NCBI GenBank assembly: GCA_028752905.1
Contig: JAQNBH010000003.1
Span: 33,716,222-33,780,221 of the forward strand
Source of the DNA: Cladorhizidae sp. MBARI D1340-BT2
Taxonomy: Eukaryota; Porifera; Demospongiae; Poecilosclerida; Cladorhizidae
Reading direction: 5' to 3'
DNA length: 64,000 nt
Under the pieces are notes generated by a model. That model made no database searches, was not told the DNA's origin, and saw only the letters and a list, made by a program, of their open reading frames with translations. Below are positions 11,161 through 24,010 of the stretch, in pieces. Both the position numbers and the translations under genes were made by a program. Within the stretch, counting starts at the first letter, position 1. The number at the start of each line of letters is the position of its first letter.

Positions 11161-11606
11161 GGCAACCACATGTCTCCGGTACAGACCTACTCTCTCACTG
11201 GTGCCATGAGCTAACTCAGAGGCAACCACATGTCTCCCGTACAGACCTACTCTCTCACTGGTGCCATGAGCTGACTCAGAGGCAACCACATGTCTCCCGT
11301 ACAGACCTACTCTCTCACTGGTGCCATGAGCTAACTCAGAGGCAACCACATGTCTGCCGTACAGTCCTACTCTCTCACTGGTGCCATGAGCTAACTCAGA
11401 GGCAACCACATGTCTCCGGTACAGACCTACTCTCTCATTGGTGCCATGAGCTAACTCAGAGGCAACCACATGTCTCCCGTACAGACCTACTCTCTCACTG
11501 GTGCCATGAGCTAACTCAGAGGCAACCACATGTCTCCAGTACAGACCTACTCTCTCACTGGTGCCAAGAGCTAACTCAGAGGCAAACACATGTCTCCCGT
11601 ACAGAC

Positions 11607-11618
11607 CTACTTCTCACT
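11607..11618. repeat. Landmark F: 59-bp variant monomer
   Basis: CTACTTCTCACT lacks one base of the CT tract. Starts at 679, 11607, 13050, 14798, 20767, 23230, 24609 and 26417. It begins a characteristic run of monomers with GGTCACATG, GTAGAGACC, AACCTCATG, GTACTGACC, CAGACATAC and ACATTTCTCCCGCAC, ending in landmark G 536 bp later. At the 679 copy that distance is 716 bp. Confidence 0.9.
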
Positions 11619-12387
11619 GGTGCCATGAGCTAACTCAGAGGCAACCACATGTCTCCCATACAGACCTACTCTCTCACTGGTCACATGAGCTAACTCAGAG
11701 GCAACCACATGTTTCCCGTAGAGACCTACTCTCTCACTGATGCCATGCGCTAACTCAGAGGGAACCTCATGTCTCCCGTAGAGACCTACTCTCTCACTGG
11801 TACCATGAGCTAACTCAGAGGCAACCACATGTCTCCCGTACAGACCTACTCTCTCACTGGTGCCATGAGCTAACTCAGAGGCAACCTCATGTCTCCCGTA
11901 CTGACCTACTCTCTCACTGGTGCCATGAGCTAACTCAGAGGCCACCACATGTCTCCCATACAGACATACTCTCTCACTGGTGCCATGAGCTAACTCAGAG
12001 GCAACCATATGTCTCCGGTACAGACCTACTCTCTCACTGGTGCCATGAGCTAACTCAGAGGCAACCACATTTCTCCCGCACAGACCTACTCTCCCACTGG
12101 TGCCATGAGCTAACTCGGAGGCAACCACATGTCTCCCATACACAGACCTACTCTCCCACTGGTGCCATGAGCTAACTCAGAGACAACCACATGTCTCCCG
12201 TTCAGACCTATTCTCTCACTGGTGCCATGAGCTAACTCAGAGGCAACCACATGTCTCCCGTACAGACCTACTCTCTCACTGGTGCCATGAGCTAACTAAG
12301 AGGCAACCACATGTCTCCTGTACAGACCTACTCTCTCACTGGTTCCATGAGCTAACTCAGAGGCAACCACATGTCTCCTGTACAGAC

Positions 12388-13830
12388 CTACATGTACTCA
12401 CTGGTGCCATGAACTAACTCAGAGGCAACCACGTGTCTCCCAGACAGACCTACTCTCTCACTGGTGCCATGAGCTAACTCAGAGGCAACCACATGTCTCC
12501 CGTACAGACCTACTCTCTCACTGGTGCCATGAGCTAACTCAGAGGCAACCACATGTCTCCCGTACAGACCTACTCTCTCACTGGTGCCATGAGCTAACTC
12601 AGAGGCAACCACATGTCTCCGGTACAGACCTACTCTCTCACTGGTGCCATGAGCTAACTCAGAGGCAACCACATGTCTCCCGTACAGACCTACTCTCTCA
12701 CTGGTGCCATGAGCTGACTCAGAGGCAACCACATGTCTCCCGTACAGACCTACTCTCTCACTGGTGCCATGAGCTAACTCAGAGGCAACCACATGTCTGC
12801 CGTACAGTCCTACTCTCTCACTGGTGCCATGAGCTAACTCAGAGGCAACCACATGTCTCCGGTACAGACCTACTCTCTCATTGGTGCCATGAGCTAACTC
12901 AGAGGCAACCACATGTCTCCCGTACAGACCTACTCTCTCACTGGTGCCATGAGCTAACTCAGAGGCAACCACATGTCTCCAGTACAGACCTACTCTCTCA
13001 CTGGTGCCAAGAGCTAACTCAGAGGCAAACACATGTCTCCCGTACAGACCTACTTCTCACTGGTGCCATGAGCTAACTCAGAGGCAACCACATGTCTCCC
13101 ATACAGACCTACTCTCTCACTGGTCACATGAGCTAACTCAGAGGCAACCACATGTTTCCCGTAGAGACCTACTCTCTCACTGATGCCATGCGCTAACTCA
13201 GAGGGAACCTCATGTCTCCCGTAGAGACCTACTCTCTCACTGGTACCATGAGCTAACTCAGAGGCAACCACATGTCTCCCGTACAGACCTACTCTCTCAC
13301 TGGTGCCATGAGCTAACTCAGAGGCAACCTCATGTCTCCCGTACTGACCTACTCTCTCACTGGTGCCATGAGCTAACTCAGAGGCCACCACATGTCTCCC
13401 ATACAGACATACTCTCTCACTGGTGCCATGAGCTAACTCAGAGGCAACCATATGTCTCCGGTACAGACCTACTCTCTCACTGGTGCCATGAGCTAACTCA
13501 GAGGCAACCACATTTCTCCCGCACAGACCTACTCTCCCACTGGTGCCATGAGCTAACTCGGAGGCAACCACATGTCTCCCATACACAGACCTACTCTCCC
13601 ACTGGTGCCATGAGCTAACTCAGAGACAACCACATGTCTCCCGTTCAGACCTATTCTCTCACTGGTGCCATGAGCTAACTCAGAGGCAACCACATGTCTC
13701 CCGTACAGACCTACTCTCTCACTGGTGCCATGAGCTAACTAAGAGGCAACCACATGTCTCCTGTACAGACCTACTCTCTCACTGGTTCCATGAGCTAACT
13801 CAGAGGCAACCACATGTCTCCTGTACAGAC
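12388..13830. repeat. Fused block A-F-G, 1,443 bp (24 monomers)
   Basis: A at 12388 keeps its CACGTG monomer, but CAGACAGACC then runs into CTACTCTCTCACT (about 12440-12460) instead of CTACACTGTCACT. From there it follows the post-E run of the previous block with an offset of 1,443 bp through F 13050 and G. The junction therefore joins the A region to the E-F region, in monomer register. Confidence 0.88.
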
Positions 13831-15578
13831 CTACATGTACTCACTGGTGCCATGAACTAACTCAGAGGCAACCACGTGTCTCCCAGACAGACCTACACTG
13901 TCACTGGTGCCATGAGCTAACTCAGAGGCAACCACATGTCTCCCGTACAGACCTACTCTCTCACTGATGCCATGAGCTAACTCAGAGGCAACCACATTTC
14001 TCCCGTACAGACCTACTCTCTCACTGGTGCCATGAGCTAACTCAGAGGCAACCACATGTCTCCCGCACAGACCTAATCTCCCACTGGTACCATGAGCTAA
14101 CTCAGAGGCAACCACATGTCTCCCATACAGACCTACTCTCCCACTGATGCCATGAGCTATGTAACTCAGAGACAACCACATGTCTCCCGTTCAGACCTAC
14201 TCTCTCACTGGTGCCATGAGCTAACTCAGAGGCAACCACATGTATCCCGTACAGACCTACTGTACTCTCTCACTGGTGCCATGAGCTAACTCAGAGGCAA
14301 CCACATGTCTCCTGTACAGACCTACTCTCTCACTGGTGCCATGAGCTAACTCAGAGGCAACCACATGTCTCCTGTACAGACCTACTCACTGGTGCCATGA
14401 ACTAACTCAGAGGCAAACACGTTTCTCCCATACAGACCTACTCTCTCACTGGTGCCATGAGCTAACTTAGAGGCAACCACATGTCTTCCGTACAGACCTA
14501 CTCTCTCACGGGTGCCATGAAATAACTCAGAGGCAACCACATGTCTCCCGTACAGACCTACTCTCTCACTGGTGCCATGAGCTAACTCAGAGGAAACCAC
14601 ATGTCTCCCGTACAGACCTACTCTCTCACTGGTGCCGTGAGCTAACTCAGAGGCAACCACATGTCTCCTGTACAGACCTGCTCTCTCACTGGTGCCATGA
14701 GCTAACTCAGAGGCAACCACATGTCTCCAGTACAGACCTACTCTCTCACTGGTGCCAAGAGCTAACTCAGAGGCAAACACATGTCTCCCGTATAGACCTA
14801 CTTCTCACTGGTGCCATGAGCTAACTCAGAGGCAACCACATGTCTCCCATACAGACCTACTCTCTCACTGGTCACATGAGCTAACTCAGAGGCAACCACA
14901 TGTCTCCCGTACAGACCTACTCTCTCACTGATGCCATGCGCTAAATCAGAGGGAACCTCATGTCTCCCGTAGAGACCTACTCTCTCACTGGTACCATGAG
15001 CTAACTCAGAGGCAACCACATGTCTCCCGTACAGACCTACTCTCTCACTGGTGCCATGAGCTAACTCAGAGGCAACCTCATGTCTCCCGTACTGACCTAC
15101 TCCCTCACTGGTGCCATGAGCTAACTCAGAGGCAACCACATGTCTCCCATACAGACATACTCTCTCACTGGTGACATGAGCTAACTCAGAGGCAACCATA
15201 TGTCTCCGGTACAGACCTACTCTCTCACTGGTGCCATGAGCTAACTCAGAGGCAACCACATTTCTCCCGCACAGACCTACTCTCCCACTGGTGCCATGAG
15301 CTAACTCGGAGGCAACCACATGTCTCCCATACACAGACCTACTCTCCCACTGGTGCCATGAGCTAACTCAGAGACAACCACATGTCTCCCGTTCAGACCT
15401 ATTCTCTCACTGGTGCCATGAGCTAACTCAGAGGCAACCACATGTCTCCCGTACAGACCTACTCTCTCACTGGTGCCATGAGCTAACTAAGAGGCAACCA
15501 CATGTCTCCTGTACAGACCTACTCTCTCACTGGTGCCATGAGCTAACTCAGAGGCAACCACATGTCTCCTGTACAGAC
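13831..15578. repeat. Block A-B-C-D-F-G, 1,748 bp (29 monomers)
   Basis: D 14382 and F 14798 with no E; D to F is 416 bp. The same length and landmark set recur at 25390-27137. Private changes include GTGCCGTGAGC near 14634, CAGACCTGC near 14675 and CTAAATCAGAGG near 14942. Confidence 0.88.
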
Positions 15579-16424
15579 CTATATGTACTCACTGGTGCCA
15601 CGAACTAACTCAGAGGCAACCACGTGTCTCCCAGACAGACCTACACTGTCACTGGTGCCATGAGCTAACTCAGAGGCAACAACATGTCTCCCGTACAGAC
15701 CTACTCTCTCACTGATGCCATGAGCTAACTCAGAGGCAACCACATTTCTCCCGTACAGACCTACTCTCTCACTGGTGCCATGAGCTAACTCAGAGGCAAC
15801 CATATGTCTCCGGTACAGACCTACTCTCTCACTGGTGCCTTGAGCTAACTCAGAGGCAACCACATGTCTCCCGTACAGACCTACTCTCTCACTGGTGCCA
15901 TGAGCTAACTCAGAGGCAACCACATGTCTCCCGTACAGACCTACTCTCTCACTGGTGCCATGAGCTAACTCAGAGGCAACCACATGTCTCCCGTACAGAC
16001 CTACTCTCTCACTGGTGCCATGCGCTAACTCAGATGCAAACACATGTCTCCCGTACAGACCTACTCTCTCACTGGTGCCATGAGCTAACTCAGAGGCAAC
16101 CACATGTCTCCCGTACAGAACTGCTCTCTCACTGGTGCCATGAGCTAACTCAGAGGCAACCACATGTCTCCCGTACAGACCTACTCTCTCACTGGGTCCA
16201 TGCGTTAACTCAGAGGCAACCACATGTCTCCAGTAAAGACCTATGTACTCTCACACTGGTGCCATGAGCTAACTCAGAGGCAACTACATGTCTCCCGTAC
16301 ATACCTACTCTCTCACTGGTGCCATGAGCTAACTCAGAAGCAACCACATGTCTCCTGTACAGACCTACTCTCTCACTGGTGCCATGAGCTAACTCAGAGG
16401 CAACCACATGTCTCCTGTACAGAC
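15579..16424. repeat. Fused block A-E, 846 bp (14 monomers)
   Basis: B, C and D are absent. The first monomers after A (CTACACTGTCAC, then GATGCC, then ACATTTC) run into a CATATGTCTCCGG monomer at about 15800 and then the usual pre-E run to E 16224. Length is 14 x 60 plus 6 (A +2, E +4). Confidence 0.87.
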
Positions 16425-18595
16425 CTACATGTACTCACTGGTGCCATGAACTAACTCAGAGGCAACCACGTGTCTCCCAGACAGACCTACACTGTCACTG
16501 GTGCCATGAGCTAACTCAGAGGCAACCACATGTCTCCCGTACAGACCTACTCTCTCACTGATGCCATGAGCTAACTCAGAGGCAACCACATTTCTCCCGT
16601 ACAGACCTACTCTCTCACTGGTGCCATGAGCTAACTCAGAGGCAACCACATGTCTCCCGCACAGACCTAATCTCCCACTGGTACCATGAGCTAACTCAGA
16701 GGCAACCACATGTCTCCCATACAGACCTACTCTCCCACTGATGCCATGAGCTATGTAACTCAGAGACAACCACATGTCTCCCGTTCAGACCTACTCTCTC
16801 ACTGGTGCCATGAGCTAACTCAGAGGCAACCACATGTCTCCCGTACAGACCTACTGTACTCTCTCACTGGTGCCATGAGCTAACTCAGAGGCAACCACAT
16901 GTCTCCTGTACAGACCTACTCTCTCACTGGTGCCTTGAGCTAACTCAGAGGCAACCACATGTCTCCTGTACAGACCTACTCACTGGTGCCATGAACTAAC
17001 TCAGAGGCAAACACGTGTCTCCCATACAGACCTACTCTCTCACTGGTGCCATGAGCTAACTTAGAGGCAACCACATGTCTTCCGTACAGACCGACTCTCT
17101 CACGGGTGCCATGAAATAACTCAGAGGCAACCACATGTCTCCCGTACAGACCTACTCTCTCACTGGTGCCATGAGCTAACTCAGAGGAAACCACATGTCT
17201 CCCGTACAGACCTACTCTCTCACTGGTGCCATGAGCTAACTCAGAGGTAACCACATGTCTCCCATACAGACCTACTCTCTCACTGGTGCCATGAGCTAAC
17301 TCAGAGGCAACCACATGTCTCCCGTACAGACCTACTCTCTCACTGGTGCCATGAGCTAACTCAGAGGCAACCACATGTCTCCCGTACAGACCTACTCTCT
17401 CACTGGTGCCATGAGCTAACTCAGAGGCAACCACATGTCTCCAGTACAGACCTACTCTCTCACTGGTGCCATGAGCTAACTCAAAGGCAACCACATGTCT
17501 CCCGTACAGACCTACTCTCTCACTGGTGCCATGAGCTAACTCAGAGGCAACCACATGTCTCCCGTACAGACCTACTCTCTCACTGGTGCCATGAGCTAAC
17601 TCAGAGGCAACCACATGTCTCCCGTACAGACCTACTCTCTCACTGGTGCCATGCGCTAACTCAGATGCAAACACATGTCTCCCGTACAGACCTACTCTCT
17701 CACTGGTGCCATGAGCTAATTCAGAGGCAACCACATGTCTCCCGTACAGAACTGCTCTCTCACTGGCGCCATGAGCTAACTCAGAGGCAACCACATGTCT
17801 CCCATACAGACCTACTCTCTCACTGGTGCCATGCGTTAACTCAGAGGCAACCACATGTCTTCAGTAAAGACCTATGTACTCTCACACTGGTGCCATGAGC
17901 TAACTCAGAGGCAACCACATGTCTCCCGTACAGACCTACTCTCTCACTGGTGCCATGAGCTAACTCAGAGGCAACCACATGTCTCCCGTACAGACCTACT
18001 CTCTCACTGGTGCCATGAGCTAACTCAGAGGCAACCACATGTCTCCCGTACAGACCTACTCTCTCACTGGTGCCATGAGCTAACTCAGAGGCAACCACAT
18101 GTCTCCGGTACACACCTACTCTCTCACTGGTGCCATGAGCTAACTCAGAGGCAACCACATGTCTCCCGTACAGACCTACTCTCTCACTGGTGCCATGAGC
18201 TAACTCAGAGGCAACCACATGTCTCCCGTACAGACCTACTCTCTCACTGGTGCCATGAGCTAACTCAGAGGCAACCACATGTCTCCCGTACAAACCTACT
18301 CTCTCACTGGTGCCATGAGCTAACTCAGAGGCAACCACATGTCTGCCGTACAGACCTACTCTCTCACTGGTGCCATGAGCTAACTCAGAGGCAACCACAT
18401 GTCTCCGGTACAGACCTACTCTCTCACTGGTGCCATGAGCTAACTCAGAGGCAACCACATGTCTCCCGTACAGACCTACTCTCTCACTGGTGCCATGAGC
18501 TAACTCAGAGGCAACCACATGTCTCCAGTACAGACCTACTCTCTCACTGGTGCCAAGAGCTAACTCAGAGGCAACCACATGTCTCCTGTACAGAC
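16425..18595. repeat. Block A-B-C-D-E plus F-like run without F, 2,171 bp (36 monomers)
   Basis: D 16976, E 17855, then the 11-monomer run that normally leads to F. At about 18550-18600 the GTGCCAAGAGC monomer passes straight into CTCCTGTACAGACCTACATG, the start of the next A, so F and G are skipped. The following block matches it with an offset of 2,171 bp up to that point. Confidence 0.88.
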
Positions 18596-21547
18596 CTACA
18601 TGTACTCACTGGTGCCATGAACTAACTCAGAGGCAACCACGTGTCTCCCAGACAGACCTACACTGTCACTGGTGCCATGAGCTAATTCAGAGGCAATCAC
18701 ATGTCTCCCGTACAGACCTACTCTCCCACTGATGCCATGAGCTAACTCAGAGGCAACCACATTTCTCCCGTACAGACCTACTCTCTCACTGGTGCCATGA
18801 GCTAACTCAGAGGCAACCACATGTCTCCCGCACAGACCTAATCTCCCACTGGTACCATGAGCTAACTCAGAGGCAACCACATGTCTCCCATACAGACCTA
18901 CTCTCCCACTGATGCCATGAGCTATGTAACTCAGAGACAACCACATGTCTCCCGTTCAGACCTACTCTCTCACTGGTGCCATGAGCTAACTCAGAGGCAA
19001 CCACATGTCTCCCGTACAGACCTACTGTACTCTCTCACTGGTGCCATGAGCTAACTCAGAGGCAACCACATGTCTCCTGTACAGACCTACTCTCTCACTG
19101 GTGCCTTGAGCTAACTCAGAGGCAACCACATGTCTCCTGTACAGACCTACTCACTGGTGCCATGAACTAACTCAGAGGCAAACACGTGTCTCCCATACAG
19201 ACCTACTCTCTCACTGGTGCCATGAGCTAACTTAGAGGCAACCACATGTCTTCCGTACAGACCTACTCTCTCACGGGTGCCATGAAATAACTCAGAGGCA
19301 ACCACATGTCTCCCGTACAGACCTACTCTCTCACTGGTGCCATGAGCTAACTCAGAGGAAACCACATGTCTCCCGTACAGACCTACTCTCTCACTGGTGC
19401 CATGAGCTAACTCAGAGGCAACCACATGTCTCCCATACAGACCTACTCTCTCACTGGTGCCATGAGCTAACTCAGAGGCAACCACATGTCTCCCGTACAG
19501 ACCTACTCTCTCACTGGTGCCATGAGCTAACTCAGAGGCAACCACATGTCTCCCGTACAGACCTACTCTCTCACTGGTGCCATGAGCTAACTCAGAGGCA
19601 ACCACATGTCTCCAGTACAGACCTACTCTCTCACTGGTGCCATGAGCTAACTCAAAGGCAACCACATGTCTCCCGTACAGACCTACTCTCTCACTGGTGC
19701 CATGAGCTAACTCAGAGGCAACCACATGTCTCCCGTACAGACCTACTCTCTCACTGGTGCCATGAGCTAACTCAGAGGCAACCACATGTCTCCCGTACAG
19801 ACCTACTCTCTCACTGTTGCCATGCGCTAACTCAGATGCAAACACATGTCTCCCGTACAGACCTACTCTCTCACTGGTGCCATGAGCTAATTCAGAGGCA
19901 ACCACATGTCTCCCGTACAGAACTGCTCTCTCACTGGCGCCATGAGCTAACTCAGAGGCAACCACATGTCTCCCATACAGACCTACTCTCTCACTGGTGC
20001 CATGCGTTAACTCAGAGGCAACCACATGTCTCCAGTAAAGACCTATGTACTCTCACACTGGTGCCATGAGCTAACTCAGAGGCAACCACATGTCTCCCGT
20101 ACAGACCTACTCTCTCACTGGTGCCATGAGCTAACTCAGAGGCAACCACATGTCTCCTGTACAGACCTACTCTCTCACTGGTGCCATGAGCTAACTCAGA
20201 GGCAACCACATGTCTCCCGTACAGACCTACTCTCTCACTGGTGCCATGAGCTAACTCAGAGGCAACCACATGTCTCCGGTACACACCTACTCTCTCACTG
20301 GTGCCATGAGCTAACTCAGAGGCAACCACATGTCTCCCGTACAGACCTACTCTCTCACTGGTGCCATGAGCTAACTCAGAGGCAACCACATGTCTCCCGT
20401 ACAGACCTACTCTCTCACTGGTGCCATGAGCTAACTCAGAGGCAACCACATGTCTCCCGTACAAACCTACTCTCTCACTGGTGCCATGAGCTAACTCAGA
20501 GGCAACCACATGTCTGCCGTACAGACCTACTCTCTCACTGGTGCCATGAGCTAACTCAGAGGCAACCACATGTCTCCGGTACAGACCTACTCTCTCACTG
20601 GTGCCATGAGCTAACTCAGAGGCAACCACATGTCTCCCGTACAGACCTACTCTCTCACTGGTGCCATGAGCTAACTCAGAGGCAACCACATGTCTCCAGT
20701 ACAGACCTACTCTCTCACTGGTGCCAAGAGCTAACTCAGAGGCAAACACATGTCTCCCGTACAGACCTACTTCTCACTGGTGCCATGAGCTAACTCAGAG
20801 GCAACCACATGTCTCCCATACAGACCTACTCTCTCACTGGTCACATGAGCTAACTCAGAGGCAACCACATGTCTCCCGTAGAGACCTACTCTCTCACTAA
20901 TGCCATGCGCTAACTCAGATGGAACCTCATGTCTCCCGTAGAGACCTACTCTCTCACTGGTACCATGAGCTAACTCAGAGGCAACCACATGTCTCCCGTA
21001 CAGACCTACTCTCTCACTGGTGCCATGAGCTAACTCAGAGGCAACCTCATGTCTCCCGTACTGACCTACTCTCTCACTGGTGCCATGAGCTAACTCAGAG
21101 GCAACCACATGTCTCCCATACAGACATACTCTCTCACTGGTGCCATGAGCTAACTCAGAGGCAACCATATGTCTCCGGTACAGACCTACTCTCTCACTGG
21201 TGCCATGAGCTAACTCAGAGGCAACCACATTTCTCCCGCACAGACCTACTCTCCCACTGGTGACATGAGCTAACTCGGAGGCAACCACATGTCTCCCATA
21301 CACAGACCTACTATCCCACTGGTGCCATGAGCTAACTCAGAGACAAACACATGTCTCCCGTTCAGACCTATTCTCTCACTGGTGCCATGAGCTAACTCAG
21401 AGGCAACCACATGTCTCCCGTACAGACCTACTCTCTCACTGGTGCCATGAGCTAACTAAGAGGCAACCACATGTCTCCTGTACAGACCTACTCTCTCACT
21501 GGTGCCATGAGCTAACTCAAAGGCAACCACATGTCTCCTGTACAGAC
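18596..21547. repeat. Full-length block A-B-C-D-E-F-G, 2,952 bp
   Basis: A 18596, D 19147, E 20026, F 20767, G about 21297. Same total as the block at 9436, with compensating one-monomer changes. Its E-F-G part is shared with the next block at an offset of 2,463 bp, including the private CACTAATGCC near 20900 and CAGATGGAACC near 20920. Confidence 0.9.
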
Positions 21548-24010
21548 CTACATGTACTCACTGGTGCCATGAACTAACTCAGAGGCAACCACGTGTCTTC
21601 CAGACAGACCTACACTGTCACTGGTGGTATGAGCTAACTCAGAGGCAACCACATGTCTCCCGTACAGACCTACTCTCTCACTGATGCCATGAGCTAACTC
21701 AGAGGCAACCACATGTCTCCTGTACAGACCTACTCACTGGTGCCATGAACTAACTCAGAGGCAAACACGTGTCTCCCATACAGACCTACTCTCTCACTGG
21801 TGCCATGAGCTAACTCAGAGGAAACCACATGTCTCCCGTACAGACCTACTCTCTCACTGGTGCCATGAGCTAACTCAGAGGCAACCACATGTCTCCCATA
21901 CAGACCTACTCTCTCACTGGTGCCATGAGCTAACTCAGAGGCAACCACATGTCTCCCGTACAGACCTACTCTCTCACTGGTGCCATGAGCTAACTCAGAG
22001 GCAACCACATGTCTCCCGTACAGACCTACTCTCTCACTGGTGCCATGAGCTAACTCAGAGGCAACCACATGTCTCCAGTACAGACCTACTCTCTCACTGG
22101 TGCCATGAGCTAACTCAAAGGCAACCACATGTCTCCCGTACAGACCTACTCTCTCACTGGTGCCATGAGCTAACTCAGAGGCAACCACATGTCTCCCGTA
22201 CAGACCTACTCTCTCACTGGTGCCATGAGCTAACTCAGAGGCAACCACATGTCTCCCGTACAGACCTACTCTCTCACTGTTGCCATGCGCTAACTCAGAT
22301 GCAAACACATGTCTCCCGTACAGACCTACTCTCTCACTGGTGCCATGAGCTAATTCAGAGGCAACCACATGTCTCCCGTACAGAACTGCTCTCTCACTGG
22401 CGCCATGAGCTAACTCAGAGGCAACCACATGTCTCCCATACAGACCTACTCTCTCACTGGTGCCATGCGTTAACTCAGAGGCAACCACATGTCTCCAGTA
22501 AAGACCTATGTACTCTCTCACTGGTGCCATGAGCTAACTCAGAGGCAACCACATGTCTCCCGTACAGACCTACTCTCTCACTGGTGCCATGAGCTAACTC
22601 AGAGGCAACCACATGTCTCCTGTACAGACCTACTCTCTCACTGGTGCCATGAGCTAACTCAGAGGCAACCACATGTCTCCCGTACAGACCTACTCTCTCA
22701 CTGGTGCCATGAGCTAACTCAGAGGCAACCACATGTCTCCGGTACACACCTACTCTCTCACTGGTGCCATGAGCTAACTCAGAGGCAACCACATGTCTCC
22801 CGTACAGACCTACTCTCTCACTGGTGCCATGAGCTAACTCAGAGGCAACCACATGTCTCCCGTACAGACCTACTCTCTCACTGGTGCCATGAGCTAACTC
22901 AGAGGCAACCACATGTCTCCCGTACAAACCTACTCTCTCACTGGTGCCATTTGCTAACTCAGAGGCAACCACATGTCTGCCGTACAGACCTACTCTCTCA
23001 CTGGTGCCATGAGCTAACTCAGAGGCAACCACATGTCTCCGGTACAGACCTACTCTCTCACTGGTGCCATGAGCTAACTCAGAGGCAACCACATGTCTCC
23101 CGTACAGACCTACTCTCTCACTGGTGCCATGAGCTAACTCAGAGGCAACCACATGTCTCCAGTACAGACCTACTCTCTCACTGGTGCCAAGAGCTAACTC
23201 AGAGGCAAACACATGTCTCCCGTACAGACCTACTTCTCACTGGTGCCATGAGCTAACTCAGAGGCAACCACATGTCTCCCATACAGACCTACTCTCTCAC
23301 TGGTCACATGAGCTAACTCAGAGGCAACCACATGTCTCCCGTAGAGACCTACTCTCTCACTAATGCCATGCGCTAACTCAGATGGAACCTCATGTCTCCC
23401 GTAGAGACCTACTCTCTCACTGGTACCATGAGCTAACTCAGAGGCAACCACATGTCTCCCGTACAGACCTACTCTCTCACTGGTGCCATGAGCTAACTCA
23501 GAGGCAACCTCATGTCTCCCGTACTGACCTACTCTCTCACTGGTGCCATGAGCTAACTCAGAGGCAACCACATGTCTCCCATACAGACATACTCTCTCAC
23601 TGGTGCCATGAGCTAACTCAGAGGCAACCATATGTCTCCGGTACAGACCTACTCTCTCACTGGTGCCATGAGCTAACTCAGAGGCAACCACATTTCTCCC
23701 GCACAGACCTACTCTCCCACTGGTGACATGAGCTAACTCGGAGGCAACCACATGTCTCCCATACACAGACCTACTATCCCACTGGTGCCATGAGCTAACT
23801 CAGAGACAAACACATGTCTCCCGTTCAGACCTATTCTCTCACTGGTGCCATGAGCTAACTCAGAGGCAACCACATGTCTCCCGTACAGACCTACTCTCTC
23901 ACTGGTGCCATGAGCTAACTAAGAGGCAACCACATGTCTCCTGTACAGACCTACTCTCTCACTGGTGCCATGAGCTAACTCAAAGGCAACCACATGTCTC
24001 CTGTACAGAC
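21548..24010. repeat. Block A-D-E-F-G, 2,463 bp (41 monomers)
   Basis: B and C are deleted: A to D is 182 bp instead of 551. D to E is 759 bp, two monomers shorter than the previous block. The 489-bp difference from 2,952 is exactly 369 plus 120. The second monomer after A reads GGTGGTATGAGC, shared with the block at 24011. Confidence 0.89.

Larger units (their letters stand above)
9436..12387. repeat. Full-length block A-B-C-D-E-F-G, 2,952 bp (49 monomers)
   Basis: All seven landmarks occur in order: A 9436, D 9987, E 10926, F 11607, G about 12137. Length is 49 x 60 plus 12. It has the same total length as the block at 18596, but D-E is 60 bp longer (939 against 879) and E-F is 60 bp shorter (681 against 741). 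This is the most complete unit and a good reference for the array. Confidence 0.9.
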
